A DNA stretch of 64,000 nt from Colwellia sp. PAMC 20917 (GTDB taxonomy: Bacteria > Pseudomonadota > Gammaproteobacteria > Enterobacterales > Alteromonadaceae). The stretch covers positions 3,224,001 through 3,288,000 of the forward strand of contig NZ_CP014944.1 in assembly GCF_001767295.1 (NCBI RefSeq), written 5' to 3'. The position numbers and the translations under genes are program-made. Each line of letters starts with the position of its first letter. Position 1 is the stretch's first letter. A model generated the notes under the pieces. The model did not search any database and had not been told where the DNA came from. It was given only the letters and a program-made list of their open reading frames with translations. Shown piece by piece: positions 26,276-36,339 of this stretch.

Positions 26276-29200
26276 TTAATCTTTTATCAGTTGTTTAATT
26301 TTCGCCGCAGAGAAGAAATTATATAAAACAGGTAAGACAAATAAGGTTAAAAAAGTTGCGGTGACTAATCCGCCAACAATAACACTCGCGAGGGGGCGTT
26401 GTATTTCTGCACCCACGCCATTAGACATCATCATCGGCATCAGCCCCAAAGCGGAAGTCATCGCGGTCATTAATACTGGACGTAGTCGCGATGTCGCACC
26501 GTCGAAAACTGCTTGTGACGTTGATAAGCCTTCTCTAATATGCTGGTTTATCCGCTCAACCATAACAACGCCATTGAGCACAGCAACACCAAACAACGTA
26601 ATAAAACCAATAGAGCTCGGCACAGATAAATATTGTTCGCTAAGATAAAGTGAGAATACACCGCCAATTATGGCTAAGGGGACATTAACCAAAATTAACA
26701 TCGCCTGACCCAACGAGCCAAAAGCAAAATAAAGTAACAAAGCAATTAATGCCAATGAGAGTGGCACCACCAGTAATAGCCTCTGTTGCGCACGTTGTTG
26801 ATTCTCAAATTGACCACCAATAACCACAGAATAACCTGTCGGTAAGTCTACTGTGCTGGCAATAATTTCACGAATATCAGCAACAACACTGCCCATATCT
26901 CTATCTTGTACATTTGCTTGAATAACGACTCGGCGTTGAACATTATCTCTACGTACCTGTGGTGGGCCTGACTCAAAGGTGATGGTGGCGATATCTCCTA
27001 AACGGACCCAAGCACCTGTTGGCGATTGTAAGCGAAGGTCTGCAATGGCTTCAGGACTGTTGCGATACTTTTCTTCCAATCTGACATAAATATCATAGCG
27101 CTCGTTACCGTTAATTATCTGCCCAGCACTCACCCCGCCAATGCCATCTTTAATGACATCCATAACATCGCCAACCGACAAACCAAAACGAGACAGTTGC
27201 TGTCTTTTGGGCTCTATGACTAATTGTGCTTCTCCTGCTATTTGCTCTAATGCGACATCGCGCGCGCCTTTCACCTCTTTTATCGCCGCTGTAATTTCTT
27301 CGCCTTTACTGGCGAGTACCGACAACTCTGGACCGAATAATTTAATAGCCAGTTGTGCTTTGACCCCAGACAGTAATTCATCAACACGGGTCGCAATTGG
27401 CTGTGAAAAATTAAGCAGTAAGCCAGGAAATTGTTCAAGGTCCTCTGCCATTAACGTTTGCAACTCGATGCGACTTTTAGCGCTACGCCATTGTGATACT
27501 GGCTTTAATCCTAGGTATATTTCAATGTTATTAACGGGCTCAGGATCGCCACCGATTTCAGCCCGGCCAATGCGACTAAGTGCGTAGGTTACCTCAGGAA
27601 ACGCCATTAACTTTTCTTCAAGAATAGGCGCTACTGCTAACGCTGTTTCCAAACTCGATGATGGGGCTAAAGTGACCCTTAAGTTAATGGTGCCTTCTTC
27701 AAGTTCGGGTACAAACTCTGTGCCTATTTGGGGGACCAATGATATAGCTGCAACCAGTAATGATATGCAGGTAAACACCACAACCTTAGGGCGTTTCATC
27801 GCGGCTTTAAGACTTGTTCGATAGAGTTTATCTAAAGGCGTTAATATAAAACTTTCCCTTTCTTTTACGCCTTTGTTAAACATAAACGTTGCTAGTGCAG
27901 GCACTACAAAAAGCGCCACTAGGATGGCAGATATTATGGCTAAAATAATGCTAATAGCCATAGGTTGAAAAAGTTTAGCTTCGACCCCTTCAAAACTAAA
28001 TAGTGGCGTAAAGACCACCAAAATAATGGCTGCGGCAAAAAATACCGGGCGAGCAACTTCTTTTCCTGCTGCCTTTAGCTGAAGTGGGATATCTTGTTGC
28101 TGGCTATTTTTATGGTTGGGATCGCTAGAGTGGTGTAAATGTTTAAAAATGTTTTCAACCATCACCACCGAGCCATCAACTAACATACCTATTGCGACCG
28201 CAATCCCGCCTAATGACATTAAATTAGCTGACAACCCTAGCCAAGACATCACCATTAGCGCAATAGCGACCGAGATAGGAATCGAAATTAACACCAAAAA
28301 TGTTGCGGTTAAATTCATTAAAAATAAGGCGAGTATTACCGCAATAAATATAAAAGCTAAGGCAAGTGCTTCAACAACAGTATTAACCGCTTGCGTAATT
28401 AAATCGGCTTGGTCATAGAAAGGCTCAAAGCGCACACCTTTGGGTAGGGCTTGATTAATCATGGGTATTCGAGCGTTAATTCCGTCAATGGTGGCTTTGG
28501 TATTTGCGCCAATACGCTTTAATACGATACCTGAAACGACTTCTCCCAAGCGTTCAACTTCGCCATTTTTGTTTCTGCGTGTCATGGTCGCCGCGCCTTG
28601 ACGAATTTCACTCCCCAAAGTTACTTTGGCGAGATCTGCGATAGTGACTACCGTGCCAGACACCGTTTTTACTGGCACCTGTTTAATGTCGGCTAATCCC
28701 GCTTCACCACTATTAAACCAACCTGTGCCTCGTATAACTAATTGCTCTTGTCCTCTGTTCATATACCAACCACCCACATTGGTATTGTTGTTTTCAAGCG
28801 CGGTAACTATGTCATCTTGGCTTAACTGATAAGAAAGTAATTTACTGGGTTCAATGTTGACTTGATATTGGCGAACACTACCGCCAAAAGATAAAACATC
28901 AGTTACACCATCTACTGGCATAACCAATAATTTCACTAGCCAATCATTTAAACTTCTTAAGGTCATTGAGTTATAACCCGCCTCTTTGTCAGCAATGAGT
29001 AAGTACTGAAAGACCTGACCTAAGCCTGAGGTATTAGGTCCCATTGCAGGTGAACCAATGCCTTGAGGGATTAGTGCTTTTGCCGCTTGTAGCCGCTCAA
29101 ATACTAATTGACGAGCAAAATATATATCGGTGCCTTCTTTGAATACCACAGTAACGCCAGATAACCCTGTTTTTGATATTGACCGTACCTGTTTAACATC

Positions 29201-29431
29201 AGGCAAAGCATACATCACCGCTTCAATTGGGTAGGTGATGAGTTGCTCTACTTCTTCAGCGGCTAAGCCAGGTGCTTCGGTATTTATCGCTACTTGAACA
29301 TTAGTGACATCAGGAAATGCATCTAGATTCAAATTTGGAATGGCAATAATAGCGGCTGCCATGGTGGTGATGAGTGCAATAACCACCAGTAGCCGATTAT
29401 CTATCGACCAATCAATCATTTTATTTAACAT
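26276..29431 (-). CDS. Heavy-metal RND efflux pump (CusA/CzcA family)
   Basis: The protein of about 1051 residues is the length of a heavy-metal RND permease. It has the N-terminal membrane segment followed by the LDAFPDVTNVQV motif, two large periplasmic loops and the proton-relay helix motif VDGSVVMVENIF. It would export a metal cation across the envelope together with the adaptor just upstream. An ATG at 29446 overlaps the adaptor stop, but the ATG at 29431 has an AGGA eight bases before it and gives the usual MLNK start. Metal specificity (Cu/Ag versus Co/Zn/Cd) cannot be read safely. No outer-membrane channel gene is in this operon. Confidence 0.93.
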   Translation of the reverse strand: MLNKMIDWSIDNRLLVVIALITTMAAAIIAIPNLNLDAFPDVTNVQVAINTEAPGLAAEEVEQLITYPIEAVMYALPDVKQVRSISKTGLSGVTVVFKEGTDIYFARQLVFERLQAAKALIPQGIGSPAMGPNTSGLGQVFQYLLIADKEAGYNSMTLRSLNDWLVKLLVMPVDGVTDVLSFGGSVRQYQVNIEPSKLLSYQLSQDDIVTALENNNTNVGGWYMNRGQEQLVIRGTGWFNSGEAGLADIKQVPVKTVSGTVVTIADLAKVTLGSEIRQGAATMTRRNKNGEVERLGEVVSGIVLKRIGANTKATIDGINARIPMINQALPKGVRFEPFYDQADLITQAVNTVVEALALAFIFIAVILALFLMNLTATFLVLISIPISVAIALMVMSWLGLSANLMSLGGIAVAIGMLVDGSVVMVENIFKHLHHSSDPNHKNSQQQDIPLQLKAAGKEVARPVFFAAAIILVVFTPLFSFEGVEAKLFQPMAISIILAIISAILVALFVVPALATFMFNKGVKERESFILTPLDKLYRTSLKAAMKRPKVVVFTCISLLVAAISLVPQIGTEFVPELEEGTINLRVTLAPSSSLETALAVAPILEEKLMAFPEVTYALSRIGRAEIGGDPEPVNNIEIYLGLKPVSQWRSAKSRIELQTLMAEDLEQFPGLLLNFSQPIATRVDELLSGVKAQLAIKLFGPELSVLASKGEEITAAIKEVKGARDVALEQIAGEAQLVIEPKRQQLSRFGLSVGDVMDVIKDGIGGVSAGQIINGNERYDIYVRLEEKYRNSPEAIADLRLQSPTGAWVRLGDIATITFESGPPQVRRDNVQRRVVIQANVQDRDMGSVVADIREIIASTVDLPTGYSVVIGGQFENQQRAQQRLLLVVPLSLALIALLLYFAFGSLGQAMLILVNVPLAIIGGVFSLYLSEQYLSVPSSIGFITLFGVAVLNGVVMVERINQHIREGLSTSQAVFDGATSRLRPVLMTAMTSALGLMPMMMSNGVGAEIQRPLASVIVGGLVTATFLTLFVLPVLYNFFSAAKIKQLIKD

Positions 29432-29445
29432 CGTGTTATTCCTCA

Positions 29446-30570
29446 TTAGTGGCCGTGTGGATCAAATCCACTTTTCGCTATTTCTGAAGCCACAAAAAAG
29501 GCACCTTGGGTAACCACTCTTGTGTTGGCGGCAATTCCGATGATTTGACGGTAATTGCCTAAAGGCTGACCTAATTCAACTTCAACAGCCTCAAATTCAC
29601 CCGGATGGTCTTCAACAAAGACAGTCCAATCGCCATCAGCCCCACGCATTAAGGCTGTTTCGGGCACTGCGATTACGGCAGCTTGCGTGTCAAATTGAAA
29701 GTTAACATCTACAAACATCCCTGAGTGTAATGAATCATCTTTATTTTCGACAGACAACCTAACAATTCTCGTACGGGTTGTTGGGTCGATTGTATGGGCT
29801 TCTTGAATAACCAAAGCATGATAAGTTTGGCCAGCAAACTCTATTTCAGCCCTTGTCCCCGCGGGTAAGTTTAGTTTTTTGTTGGGTGAAACACGCGCCT
29901 CTACCCATAAGCTTTCTTCGTTTGCCAAAATCATAATTTGTTCACCGGGGGTGACTCGCTGTCCTTGTGAAAAATCATCACTTAATACCGCTCCTCCGCG
30001 CTGCGCTACTAAGGTATATTCACCTAAGGTTGATGAATTGTTTTTAACAATATCTTCAATAGCGTTTTTTGTTAGCCCAAATGCGGTCAAACGGCTAAAA
30101 GCGGCGATGTAATCAGTCTCACTTTTTAGTAAAAGACTCTCGCTTAAGGTACCCTTAGTTAATTTTTTTGCCCGTTGCCATTCACTATACGTTACTCGAT
30201 AATTAGCTTGTGCTGCAGCAACAGATTCACTAAATAACGTGACTAATGGTTGGTCTTTTTCAACATGTTCACCTAAGGTCGCATGACGACTTATTACCAC
30301 TGACTCTGTGCGTGGTGAGACGATATAACTGGTGTAACCATTCGCTTTTATTTCTCCTGGGGCATAAACACGTCGTGCGAAAATCTTGGGTGTTAGCATC
30401 GATACTTTAATATTTGCGAGTGTTAATTGTGCCGTGGTAAAGCTAACCCCTGCTTTGTGCGTGTCTTCGGTGATTTCGACAGCAAGAGCAGGAATAGTTA
30501 AGGTGGTTAAACCATAAAATAAAACATTCAGTAGCTTTAATGGCTTTGGTTTTTTATTGGTGTTGATCAT
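29446..30570 (-). CDS. Periplasmic adaptor of the RND metal pump (CusB/CzcB family)
   Basis: The 374-residue protein has an N-terminal signal sequence (about residues 1-30) and the membrane-fusion plan. It includes a barrel-sandwich domain (GEIKANGYTSYIVSPRTESVV, then GEHVEKDQPLVTLFS), a helical hairpin, its second lipoyl half (YTLVAQRGGAVLS) and a beta-barrel domain with TIDPTTRTRIVRL. It links the pump to an outer-membrane channel. It is the first RND gene of the operon, overlapping the pump gene if the pump's upstream ATG is used. Confidence 0.92.
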   Translation of the reverse strand: MINTNKKPKPLKLLNVLFYGLTTLTIPALAVEITEDTHKAGVSFTTAQLTLANIKVSMLTPKIFARRVYAPGEIKANGYTSYIVSPRTESVVISRHATLGEHVEKDQPLVTLFSESVAAAQANYRVTYSEWQRAKKLTKGTLSESLLLKSETDYIAAFSRLTAFGLTKNAIEDIVKNNSSTLGEYTLVAQRGGAVLSDDFSQGQRVTPGEQIMILANEESLWVEARVSPNKKLNLPAGTRAEIEFAGQTYHALVIQEAHTIDPTTRTRIVRLSVENKDDSLHSGMFVDVNFQFDTQAAVIAVPETALMRGADGDWTVFVEDHPGEFEAVEVELGQPLGNYRQIIGIAANTRVVTQGAFFVASEIAKSGFDPHGH

Positions 30571-30653
30571 TGTTATCTCTTAATTTAAAGGTAAACGTTG
30601 CAACAACACTAAATTCAATATTTAGTGTTAAGTAAACTTGTTGCGAAAAATTG

Positions 30654-31013
30654 TTATAAAATTAAATTAAGCGATGGGGGGCGTATAAGTTGTTCTATAA
30701 AGTTGATATTGATATCGATAAGATAAAAATATTGATTGGGAATTAATAGCTTAGTGACAGTCGAAGTTGATTTTTTTGTTAAAAACCATTGGCTGTGTGA
30801 ACCTTGACAGTGCCCACAATGATGACAGTCTTTGACGTTATGTTCAGTATCAGAGCTTGCATTAAGTCGCGCTTGATTGTCAACTTCATGAGAATGTTCA
30901 GTTTGTAAATGTTGAGCGTCAAGCTGATGATTATTGTCTGAATTAGCCACAGCAACAAACGATTGCAAGGCAATCGATAGTACTATTAAAAAGCCAAGCC
31001 AAATGTTTTTCAT
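30654..31013 (-). CDS. Small His/Cys-rich exported protein, CzcI-like
   Basis: The protein of about 119 residues has an N-terminal hydrophobic signal and then a His-rich stretch with the metal-ligand cluster DCHHCGHCQGSH in the middle. It ends in a hydrophobic tail with RPPS. Small proteins of this layout (CzcI/DUF2946-like) often accompany heavy-metal RND pumps and are thought to sense or chaperone metal in the periplasm. It lies just upstream of the adaptor on the same strand. The ATG at 31013 is preferred over a TTG at 31031. The function is inferred from composition and position. Confidence 0.7.
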   Translation of the reverse strand: MKNIWLGFLIVLSIALQSFVAVANSDNNHQLDAQHLQTEHSHEVDNQARLNASSDTEHNVKDCHHCGHCQGSHSQWFLTKKSTSTVTKLLIPNQYFYLIDININFIEQLIRPPSLNLIL

Positions 31014-31031
31014 TTTTACTGCATTCTTCAA

Positions 31032-31554
31032 TTTACAAACAGAGACTGGCGGATGCTAAGCTAAATCATATTCTTAGTCAATAATTAGCGAATCAGTGTC
31101 TATAACTTCTGGGTTTTTGAACACCTAAATAGCGAAAGCAATAACAACTAACCTACCCCAGCAAGTGATGTAAAATGCCCGCTTAATTTTTCTAAGTTGC
31201 CGACAGGCAAATATACTGTCGACAATGGTGAATATTCTCGAAACATCCTAGTCGCTATTGGTAAGGGCAGTAATGTTGATTCTACAGAAGTATCTGAAAT
31301 TATCTCTATTGTGGGCAACTCTTTAGTTAGTATCGATACCACATCGGTAGAATCTCCTTCAGTTGTAGCTGCTCCATAGTCACGTTTTTGCCGACCACTC
31401 AGTGTTAACTGTTCATCACTTCCACTAAAGTGAACAACATTGACTCATGTGCTGTTGCTTATAAGTGCACGGCTATTTGTCATAGTACTTACGCAATATT
31501 GAATTTAAGGTTACGCTATGCTTTTTTACACTATATATATTAAGAGGTAATACT
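31032..31554. other. Intergenic region between the metal-efflux genes and cobC
   Basis: About 520 bases with no convincing gene. Open frames of 60-64 codons overlap on both strands around 31148-31379, but neither has a good start or a family resemblance. The region must hold divergent promoters for the metal-efflux operon and cobC. No cobalamin riboswitch signature is seen before cobC. Confidence 0.4.
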
Positions 31555-32166
31555 TTGCTACAGCGGACTTTATATTTATTACGCCATGGTGAAATTGCTA
31601 CACCGGGTATTTTAGCGGGTAAAACAGATGTCGCACTTTCTGAACAGGGCTTGCAACAGCTGTGGGACGTTAGCCAAAAATTACCTGAGATATCCTTTTG
31701 TATCAGTTCACCTTTGCAACGTTGTCAGGTGTTTGCCAAAGCATACTCATTAAAATACAGCATTAATCTCCAATTAAGCGATAACCTTAAAGAAATGAAT
31801 TTTGGTGATTGGGATGGAAAAACCTATCAAGCCTTGTGGCAGATAAAAGCCAGTGCGGTGCAGCCTTCACTGGGTGATTTTTGGCAAAACCCTTGGCAGC
31901 ATACTGTGCCTAATGGTGAAGCTATGGCTGATTTTGTCAAGCGTGTCGATACTTGGTGGCAAGAATGGCTCGCAGACGCACCCGAAGGAAATACCTTGGT
32001 GGTTGCGCATGGCGGTGTTATCAAACACTTAATTGCGCGTGTACTTAATTTGCCTATGCCGGGCACGGTTCATATGAGTCATATTGATATTCCTTATGCG
32101 GGGCTAGTTAAAGTTAATATTTATACTGATGATAGTGGCGTTGATTGGCCAAAAATAGTGTGGTGA
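31555..32166 (+). CDS. cobC: Histidine phosphatase, probable alpha-ribazole phosphatase CobC
   Basis: The 203-residue protein belongs to the phosphoglycerate-mutase-like histidine phosphatases. It has the active-site motif LLRHGE near residue 9, then LSEQGLQQLW, and the second catalytic His in VVAHGGVIKHL. In cobalamin synthesis CobC removes the phosphate from alpha-ribazole phosphate or the cobalamin phosphate. The assignment rests on the neighbouring B12 genes, since the fold has many substrates. The start is a TTG with an AGAGG ribosome-binding site. It lies upstream of the riboswitch, so it is probably not under its control. Confidence 0.85.
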   Translation: MLQRTLYLLRHGEIATPGILAGKTDVALSEQGLQQLWDVSQKLPEISFCISSPLQRCQVFAKAYSLKYSINLQLSDNLKEMNFGDWDGKTYQALWQIKASAVQPSLGDFWQNPWQHTVPNGEAMADFVKRVDTWWQEWLADAPEGNTLVVAHGGVIKHLIARVLNLPMPGTVHMSHIDIPYAGLVKVNIYTDDSGVDWPKIVW

Positions 32167-32189
32167 TAAGTTACCTCGATAAGTCAATG

Positions 32190-32370
32190 AATTCGGTGTT
32201 ATTGGCAATTAAACCTTGCTATTTTTAGTGAGCAGACGATAATCTCCAAACAAAATTATATAACTCATTTTTAATGTGGGAATGTGGTGAAAAACCGCAA
32301 CTGTACCCGCAACTGTAAAAGCCTTTTAGTGGTAGTTAATAACCATAAAGCTTAAGTCAGGATACCCATT
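32190..32370 (+). promoter_or_regulatory. Cobalamin riboswitch of the btuD-cob operon
   Basis: The conserved parts of the B12 riboswitch are visible: GGGAATGTGGTGAAAA starting near 32278, then CTGTACCCGCAACTGTAA (32301-32318) and AGTCAGGATACC (32355-32366). The 5' boundary is approximate. A hairpin downstream (TTTGCCT 32383-32389 / AGGCAAA 32401-32407) may belong to the expression platform. High adenosylcobalamin would repress the following uptake and assembly operon. Confidence 0.92.
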
Positions 32371-32532
32371 AATTTAGAGTCATTTGCCTATCAAAATGAC
32401 AGGCAAAACCAACAAAGTCGAGCGGGTTTACTCGAACATTGTATTGTCGACTCTTGAGTTTTCATATACTAAGAGATTGATTGTGCTCTGTTTGATGCTC
32501 CTTAAGTGTCAATAGTATGTGAGTAGCAATTT

Positions 32533-33396
32533 TTGAATAGTCGCCAGGAACAATCCTCATCAATAAATACCGCTAATACCGCATTGCTTTCAGTGCAGCA
32601 TCTTTCTTGGCATGCCGACAGCCAACTTATTTTAGATGATATTTCTTTCACCATTAAAAAAGGCAGTTTTACTGGTATTTTAGGGCCTAATGGTGCCGGA
32701 AAGTCTAGCTTACTTCGCTGCTTATATCGTTACGTAAAACCTGATTCTGGTTTGGTGCAATTTAATCAAAAAGATATTTGGCAAAAGTATGACGCCTATC
32801 AATATGCGCAAGATATCGCTGTAGTTTTACAAGAAACACCCACCCATTTTAACTTAACTGTTCATGACGTTGTTGCGCTGGGTTTACTGCCACACAAAGG
32901 TCTATTTACCCGTGAACAAGCCAGCGACCGACTCAAGATAGACCGTGCTATTAAGCAGGTTGGCTTAGTGGATAAAAACTTACAAAATTTTGAACATTTA
33001 TCCGGTGGAGAAAAACAACGCGCACTTATAGCTCGTGCTATCGTGCAAACGCCCAGCTTACTTATTATGGACGAGCCAACCAGTCATCTTGATGTTCGCT
33101 ATCAAATTCAGGTTATTGAATTAGCTAAATCGCTAGGCATCACGGTTATTGCGTCTTTTCATGATTTAAACCTTGCCAGTGCGATGTGCGATCAACTGCT
33201 GGTGTTAGATAAAGGTAAACTGGTTGAGCAAGGGTCACCACAAGCGGTGATCACCTCTGAAATGTTATCAAATGTATTTGGTGTCTGCGCGCAAGTTTCT
33301 CTTCATCCACAACATAAGGTTCCTCATATTTCTTATTTCTATGGCTACGATACTCAAGAAAAAACGGCAGAAAGTAGAGCGTTACCTCATGTTTAA
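32533..33396 (+). CDS. btuD: ABC transporter ATPase for vitamin B12 uptake
   Basis: The 287-residue ATPase has Walker A (GPNGAGKSS near residue 55), the signature LSGGEKQRALIARAI and Walker B (LLIMDEPTSHLD). Its size and style match the FecE/HmuV/BtuD group. The cobalamin riboswitch, btuC and btuF in the same operon support B12 as the substrate. The start is a TTG at 32533 with a weak ribosome-binding site. It energises import of cobalamin across the inner membrane. Confidence 0.92.
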   Translation: MNSRQEQSSSINTANTALLSVQHLSWHADSQLILDDISFTIKKGSFTGILGPNGAGKSSLLRCLYRYVKPDSGLVQFNQKDIWQKYDAYQYAQDIAVVLQETPTHFNLTVHDVVALGLLPHKGLFTREQASDRLKIDRAIKQVGLVDKNLQNFEHLSGGEKQRALIARAIVQTPSLLIMDEPTSHLDVRYQIQVIELAKSLGITVIASFHDLNLASAMCDQLLVLDKGKLVEQGSPQAVITSEMLSNVFGVCAQVSLHPQHKVPHISYFYGYDTQEKTAESRALPHV

Positions 33397-34408
33397 GGTC
33401 AATCATTCGGGGATTATTTTTCTAACCTTAGCTTTCGGTGTTATCAGCTTTATTGCGTCGTTATCTTTAGGTGCGGCAGATATTAGTTTTAGCGATGTTA
33501 CTTCGAGTCTACTGGCTAGTTTATCCACAGATAAAGACGCGAGCGAGGTGATTTTTTATGAGCGTATTATTTGGGAATTACGTATGCCGCGCGCTATTTT
33601 AGCTTTTTTAGCGGGTTGTGGCTTAGCGGTTTCTGGGCTGATTTTACAAACGGTAACGCGAAATCCCTTAGCTGACCCTTATCTTTTTGGTATTTCTTCA
33701 GGGGCTTCTTTAGGAGTCGTTATATCTATTGTTTTATTGGGCAGCACTATTTCTGTTGTAACACCTGTCGCGGCTTTTGCGGGCAGTTTAGTGGCGATGC
33801 TAATGTTGCTAATGATCTCTGGTCGTCGGCAAAGTCAACAAGTTGAATCTATGCTATTGGCTGGCGTAGCGTTATCGTTTTTGTTCAGCTCGTTTACTAG
33901 CTTGTTACTTTATCATACCGATCCACAAGCGGTTACGGCGATATTATTTTGGACTATGGGCAGTTTTTCGCGTGCGCAATGGTCTATTTTATGGTTTCCC
34001 GCGGTCGTTATTATTAGCTGTGTCATTATGATGTTAGCGTATCGACGCCAACTGAATGCAATGTTGTTAGGCGATGAAAGTGCTACAACCTTAGGTATTA
34101 ATGTTAACCGCTTTCGCTTAGTGATGTTGGTACTGAGTTCACTGATCACCGCAACGTTAGTCTCTTTGTGCGGCGGTATAGGCTTTGTTGGCTTGATGAT
34201 ACCCCATATTGTACGATTTTTTGTTTCTCAAGGCACTGTTTTTGGCATTATGTTAACCGCTTTAGTCGGTGGTGTTTTTATGATTTGGGTGGATGTATTA
34301 TCGAGAGTTGTACTAGAAAACCAAGAGCTACCCGTAGGTGTTATCACTTCTGCTTTGGGGAGCTTATTCTTTTTATCCTTGTTGTACTTTCGCAAAAATA
34401 AAGCTTAA
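33389..34408 (+). CDS. btuC: ABC transporter permease for vitamin B12
   Basis: The polytopic protein of about 339 residues belongs to the FecCD/BtuC family. It shows the typical [20 protein letters not shown] start region, [19 protein letters not shown] and [11 protein letters not shown]. The ATG at 33389 overlaps the btuD stop by eight bases and gives the family length; an in-frame upstream ATG at 33272 would overlap btuD by 125 bases. It forms the inner-membrane channel with BtuD and BtuF. Confidence 0.94.
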   Translation: MFKVNHSGIIFLTLAFGVISFIASLSLGAADISFSDVTSSLLASLSTDKDASEVIFYERIIWELRMPRAILAFLAGCGLAVSGLILQTVTRNPLADPYLFGISSGASLGVVISIVLLGSTISVVTPVAAFAGSLVAMLMLLMISGRRQSQQVESMLLAGVALSFLFSSFTSLLLYHTDPQAVTAILFWTMGSFSRAQWSILWFPAVVIISCVIMMLAYRRQLNAMLLGDESATTLGINVNRFRLVMLVLSSLITATLVSLCGGIGFVGLMIPHIVRFFVSQGTVFGIMLTALVGGVFMIWVDVLSRVVLENQELPVGVITSALGSLFFLSLLYFRKNKA

Positions 34409-34416
34409 AGGAGCTA

Positions 34417-35502
34417 TTGATGAACTTTGCTATTAAAAAAGTAACTGATGTGTTTAATCAACAGATCCAGTCGACTATCGATGGAAAAACTAAACCACTC
34501 GGCGCATTAGGCCAACTAGAAGATACCGCTAAAATTATTGCCGCTGTGCAGTTATCAATAGTAAATACTGACCAACAATCATTGAGTATTAAACATCCTA
34601 GTTTATTCATATTTGCCGGTGATCACGGTGTCGCAGCGCAAGGTGTTTCTATTGCACCGAGTGAAGTGACCTCACAAATGGTGGCTAATTTTGCCAGCGG
34701 TGGCGCGGCGATTAATGTCTTTTGTAAGCAGCTTGGTTGGCAGTTAAGTGTGGTAGATGCGGGTATTTTATCGCCAATTGATAATTGCTCAGGCGTTATC
34801 AATCAACGTTTAGGCAATATCACCGCACCATTAAATATCGCACCAGCGATGAGTCTAGCGCAAGTTGAACTCGGTTTTGAAAAAGCGACTGCTTTGGTTA
34901 AATCAGTTCATGAAAAAGGCTGTAACTTAATTGCTTTTGGTGAAATGGGAATTGGTAACACCACTTCTGCCGCAGCTATTATGGCGGCTGTTATGGGGAT
35001 TCCAGCCAGTGAATGTGTTGGTCGAGGTACTGGCGTTAGTGATGAAATAGTAAAAATAAAACAACAGGTCATTGAGCAAGCATTAGTGCTTCATCAAGGA
35101 AATCTAAACAGCCCTAAAGAAATTTTAGCGTCTTTAGGCGGTTTTGAAATCGTACAAATTACCGCCGCTATGTTAGCAGCGGCCGAACAAGAAATGCTTG
35201 TTGTTGTTGACGGTTTTATTTGTACTGCCGCCGCTATGCTCGCTATCAGCATTAATAAAAACGTTAAAGATTATATGATTTTTGCTCATTGCTCGGGTGA
35301 GCAAGGTCATCAAAAGATGCTTAGCCATTTGCAGGTTAAGCCGTTATTAAATTTATGCTTACGCTTAGGGGAAGGCACAGGCGCTGCATTAGCACTGCCA
35401 TTAATTCAGGCAGCTGCGGCTTTTTATAATGATATGGCAAGCTTTACTCAGGCGCAAGTGACTGATGTTACGGGTGCTAACACTAACAAAGCTGAAGATT
35501 AA
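34417..35502 (+). CDS. cobT: CobT, nicotinate-nucleotide:dimethylbenzimidazole phosphoribosyltransferase
   Basis: The 361-residue enzyme makes alpha-ribazole phosphate from the lower-ligand base and nicotinate mononucleotide. Family motifs are clear: [45 protein letters not shown] and the C-terminal [15 protein letters not shown] with its catalytic Glu. A GGAG-type ribosome-binding site precedes the ATG. Eight bases separate it from btuC, and cobS follows directly. Confidence 0.97.
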   Translation: MMNFAIKKVTDVFNQQIQSTIDGKTKPLGALGQLEDTAKIIAAVQLSIVNTDQQSLSIKHPSLFIFAGDHGVAAQGVSIAPSEVTSQMVANFASGGAAINVFCKQLGWQLSVVDAGILSPIDNCSGVINQRLGNITAPLNIAPAMSLAQVELGFEKATALVKSVHEKGCNLIAFGEMGIGNTTSAAAIMAAVMGIPASECVGRGTGVSDEIVKIKQQVIEQALVLHQGNLNSPKEILASLGGFEIVQITAAMLAAAEQEMLVVVDGFICTAAAMLAISINKNVKDYMIFAHCSGEQGHQKMLSHLQVKPLLNLCLRLGEGTGAALALPLIQAAAAFYNDMASFTQAQVTDVTGANTNKAED

Positions 35503-36339
35503 ATGACTAAGCAAACACGCTGGCAACAATGCCAACAACAATACTATTTGTTGTTACTTGCTTTAAGTTTTTTTACTCGTATACCGGTGCGTTTACCTGA
35601 GGTGGTAAAACCTGAAATGCTCCATCAAGCGAGCCGATATTTTGCCTTAATTGGTTTATTTATTGGTGTGATCACCGCCTCTATTTTAGTATTGTTGGCG
35701 AGCTTTTTACCCATTTCTTTAGCGGTACTCATTTCTATGGCGGTGAGCTTATTGCTTACCGGCGCTTTTCACGAAGATGGTTGGGCTGATGTTTGGGATG
35801 GCTTCGGTGGTGGTTGGACCGTTGAACAAAAGCTAAACATTATGAAAGATAGCCGTTTAGGGACTTATGGCGCAGCCAGCTTGTTTTTCATTTTAATGAT
35901 CAAATATCAGAGTTTAGTGTTATTAAGTAGCCATAGCAGCAATCCTTTATTAGCACTTTCTGTGGCATTGATTATAGCGCATACCTTAAGCCGGGCCGTC
36001 AGTACCAGTTTAATCTTTAGCATGGCTTATGTTAGCGAAGATGCACAATCAAAAGTTAAACCTTTAGCGCAGCATTTATCTCTAAAAGGCTTGTTAATCT
36101 TATTAATCACCGCAGCGTTGGTGATATTTAGCTTATTACCAGCATTGCATTGTTTAGCACTAATAGGGGGCTTATGGGTAATGCGTCTTTTATTAATATT
36201 TTGGTTTAATCGTCAATTAGGCGGTTTTACTGGTGATTGTTTAGGAGCGGCGCAACAAATTTTAGAAGTGGCGGTTTATATTATTTTACTGGTCTTGGCG
36301 TCTCCTGCAACAACATTTTTGACGGAGGCCGGCCTATGA
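35503..36339 (+). CDS. cobS: CobS, adenosylcobinamide-GDP ribazoletransferase (cobalamin synthase)
   Basis: The 278-residue membrane enzyme joins alpha-ribazole (phosphate) to adenosylcobinamide-GDP. The acidic active-site region FHEDGWADVWDGFGGG, followed by IMKDSRLGTYG, is present, together with several hydrophobic helices and a late GFTGDCLGA motif. It starts immediately after the cobT stop, and its own stop overlaps the cobU start (ATGA). Confidence 0.97.
   Translation: MTKQTRWQQCQQQYYLLLLALSFFTRIPVRLPEVVKPEMLHQASRYFALIGLFIGVITASILVLLASFLPISLAVLISMAVSLLLTGAFHEDGWADVWDGFGGGWTVEQKLNIMKDSRLGTYGAASLFFILMIKYQSLVLLSSHSSNPLLALSVALIIAHTLSRAVSTSLIFSMAYVSEDAQSKVKPLAQHLSLKGLLILLITAALVIFSLLPALHCLALIGGLWVMRLLLIFWFNRQLGGFTGDCLGAAQQILEVAVYIILLVLASPATTFLTEAGL

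Noticed and set aside
26361-28829. Several plus-strand open frames opposite the RND pump gene
   Set aside because: They are antisense to a gene with continuous family motifs, have no ribosome-binding sites and no recognisable domains.
31197-31379. 60-codon plus-strand frame between the metal-efflux genes and cobC
   Set aside because: It starts with TTG without a ribosome-binding site, overlaps a similar-length antisense frame and resembles no family.
33272-33388. Upstream start for btuC inside btuD
   Set aside because: It would overlap btuD by 125 bases and add a non-family N-terminus. ATG 33389 gives normal length and a short overlap.
36237-36335. Upstream start for cobU inside cobS
   Set aside because: The ATG at 36336 has a strong ribosome-binding site and the usual start before [11 protein letters not shown].
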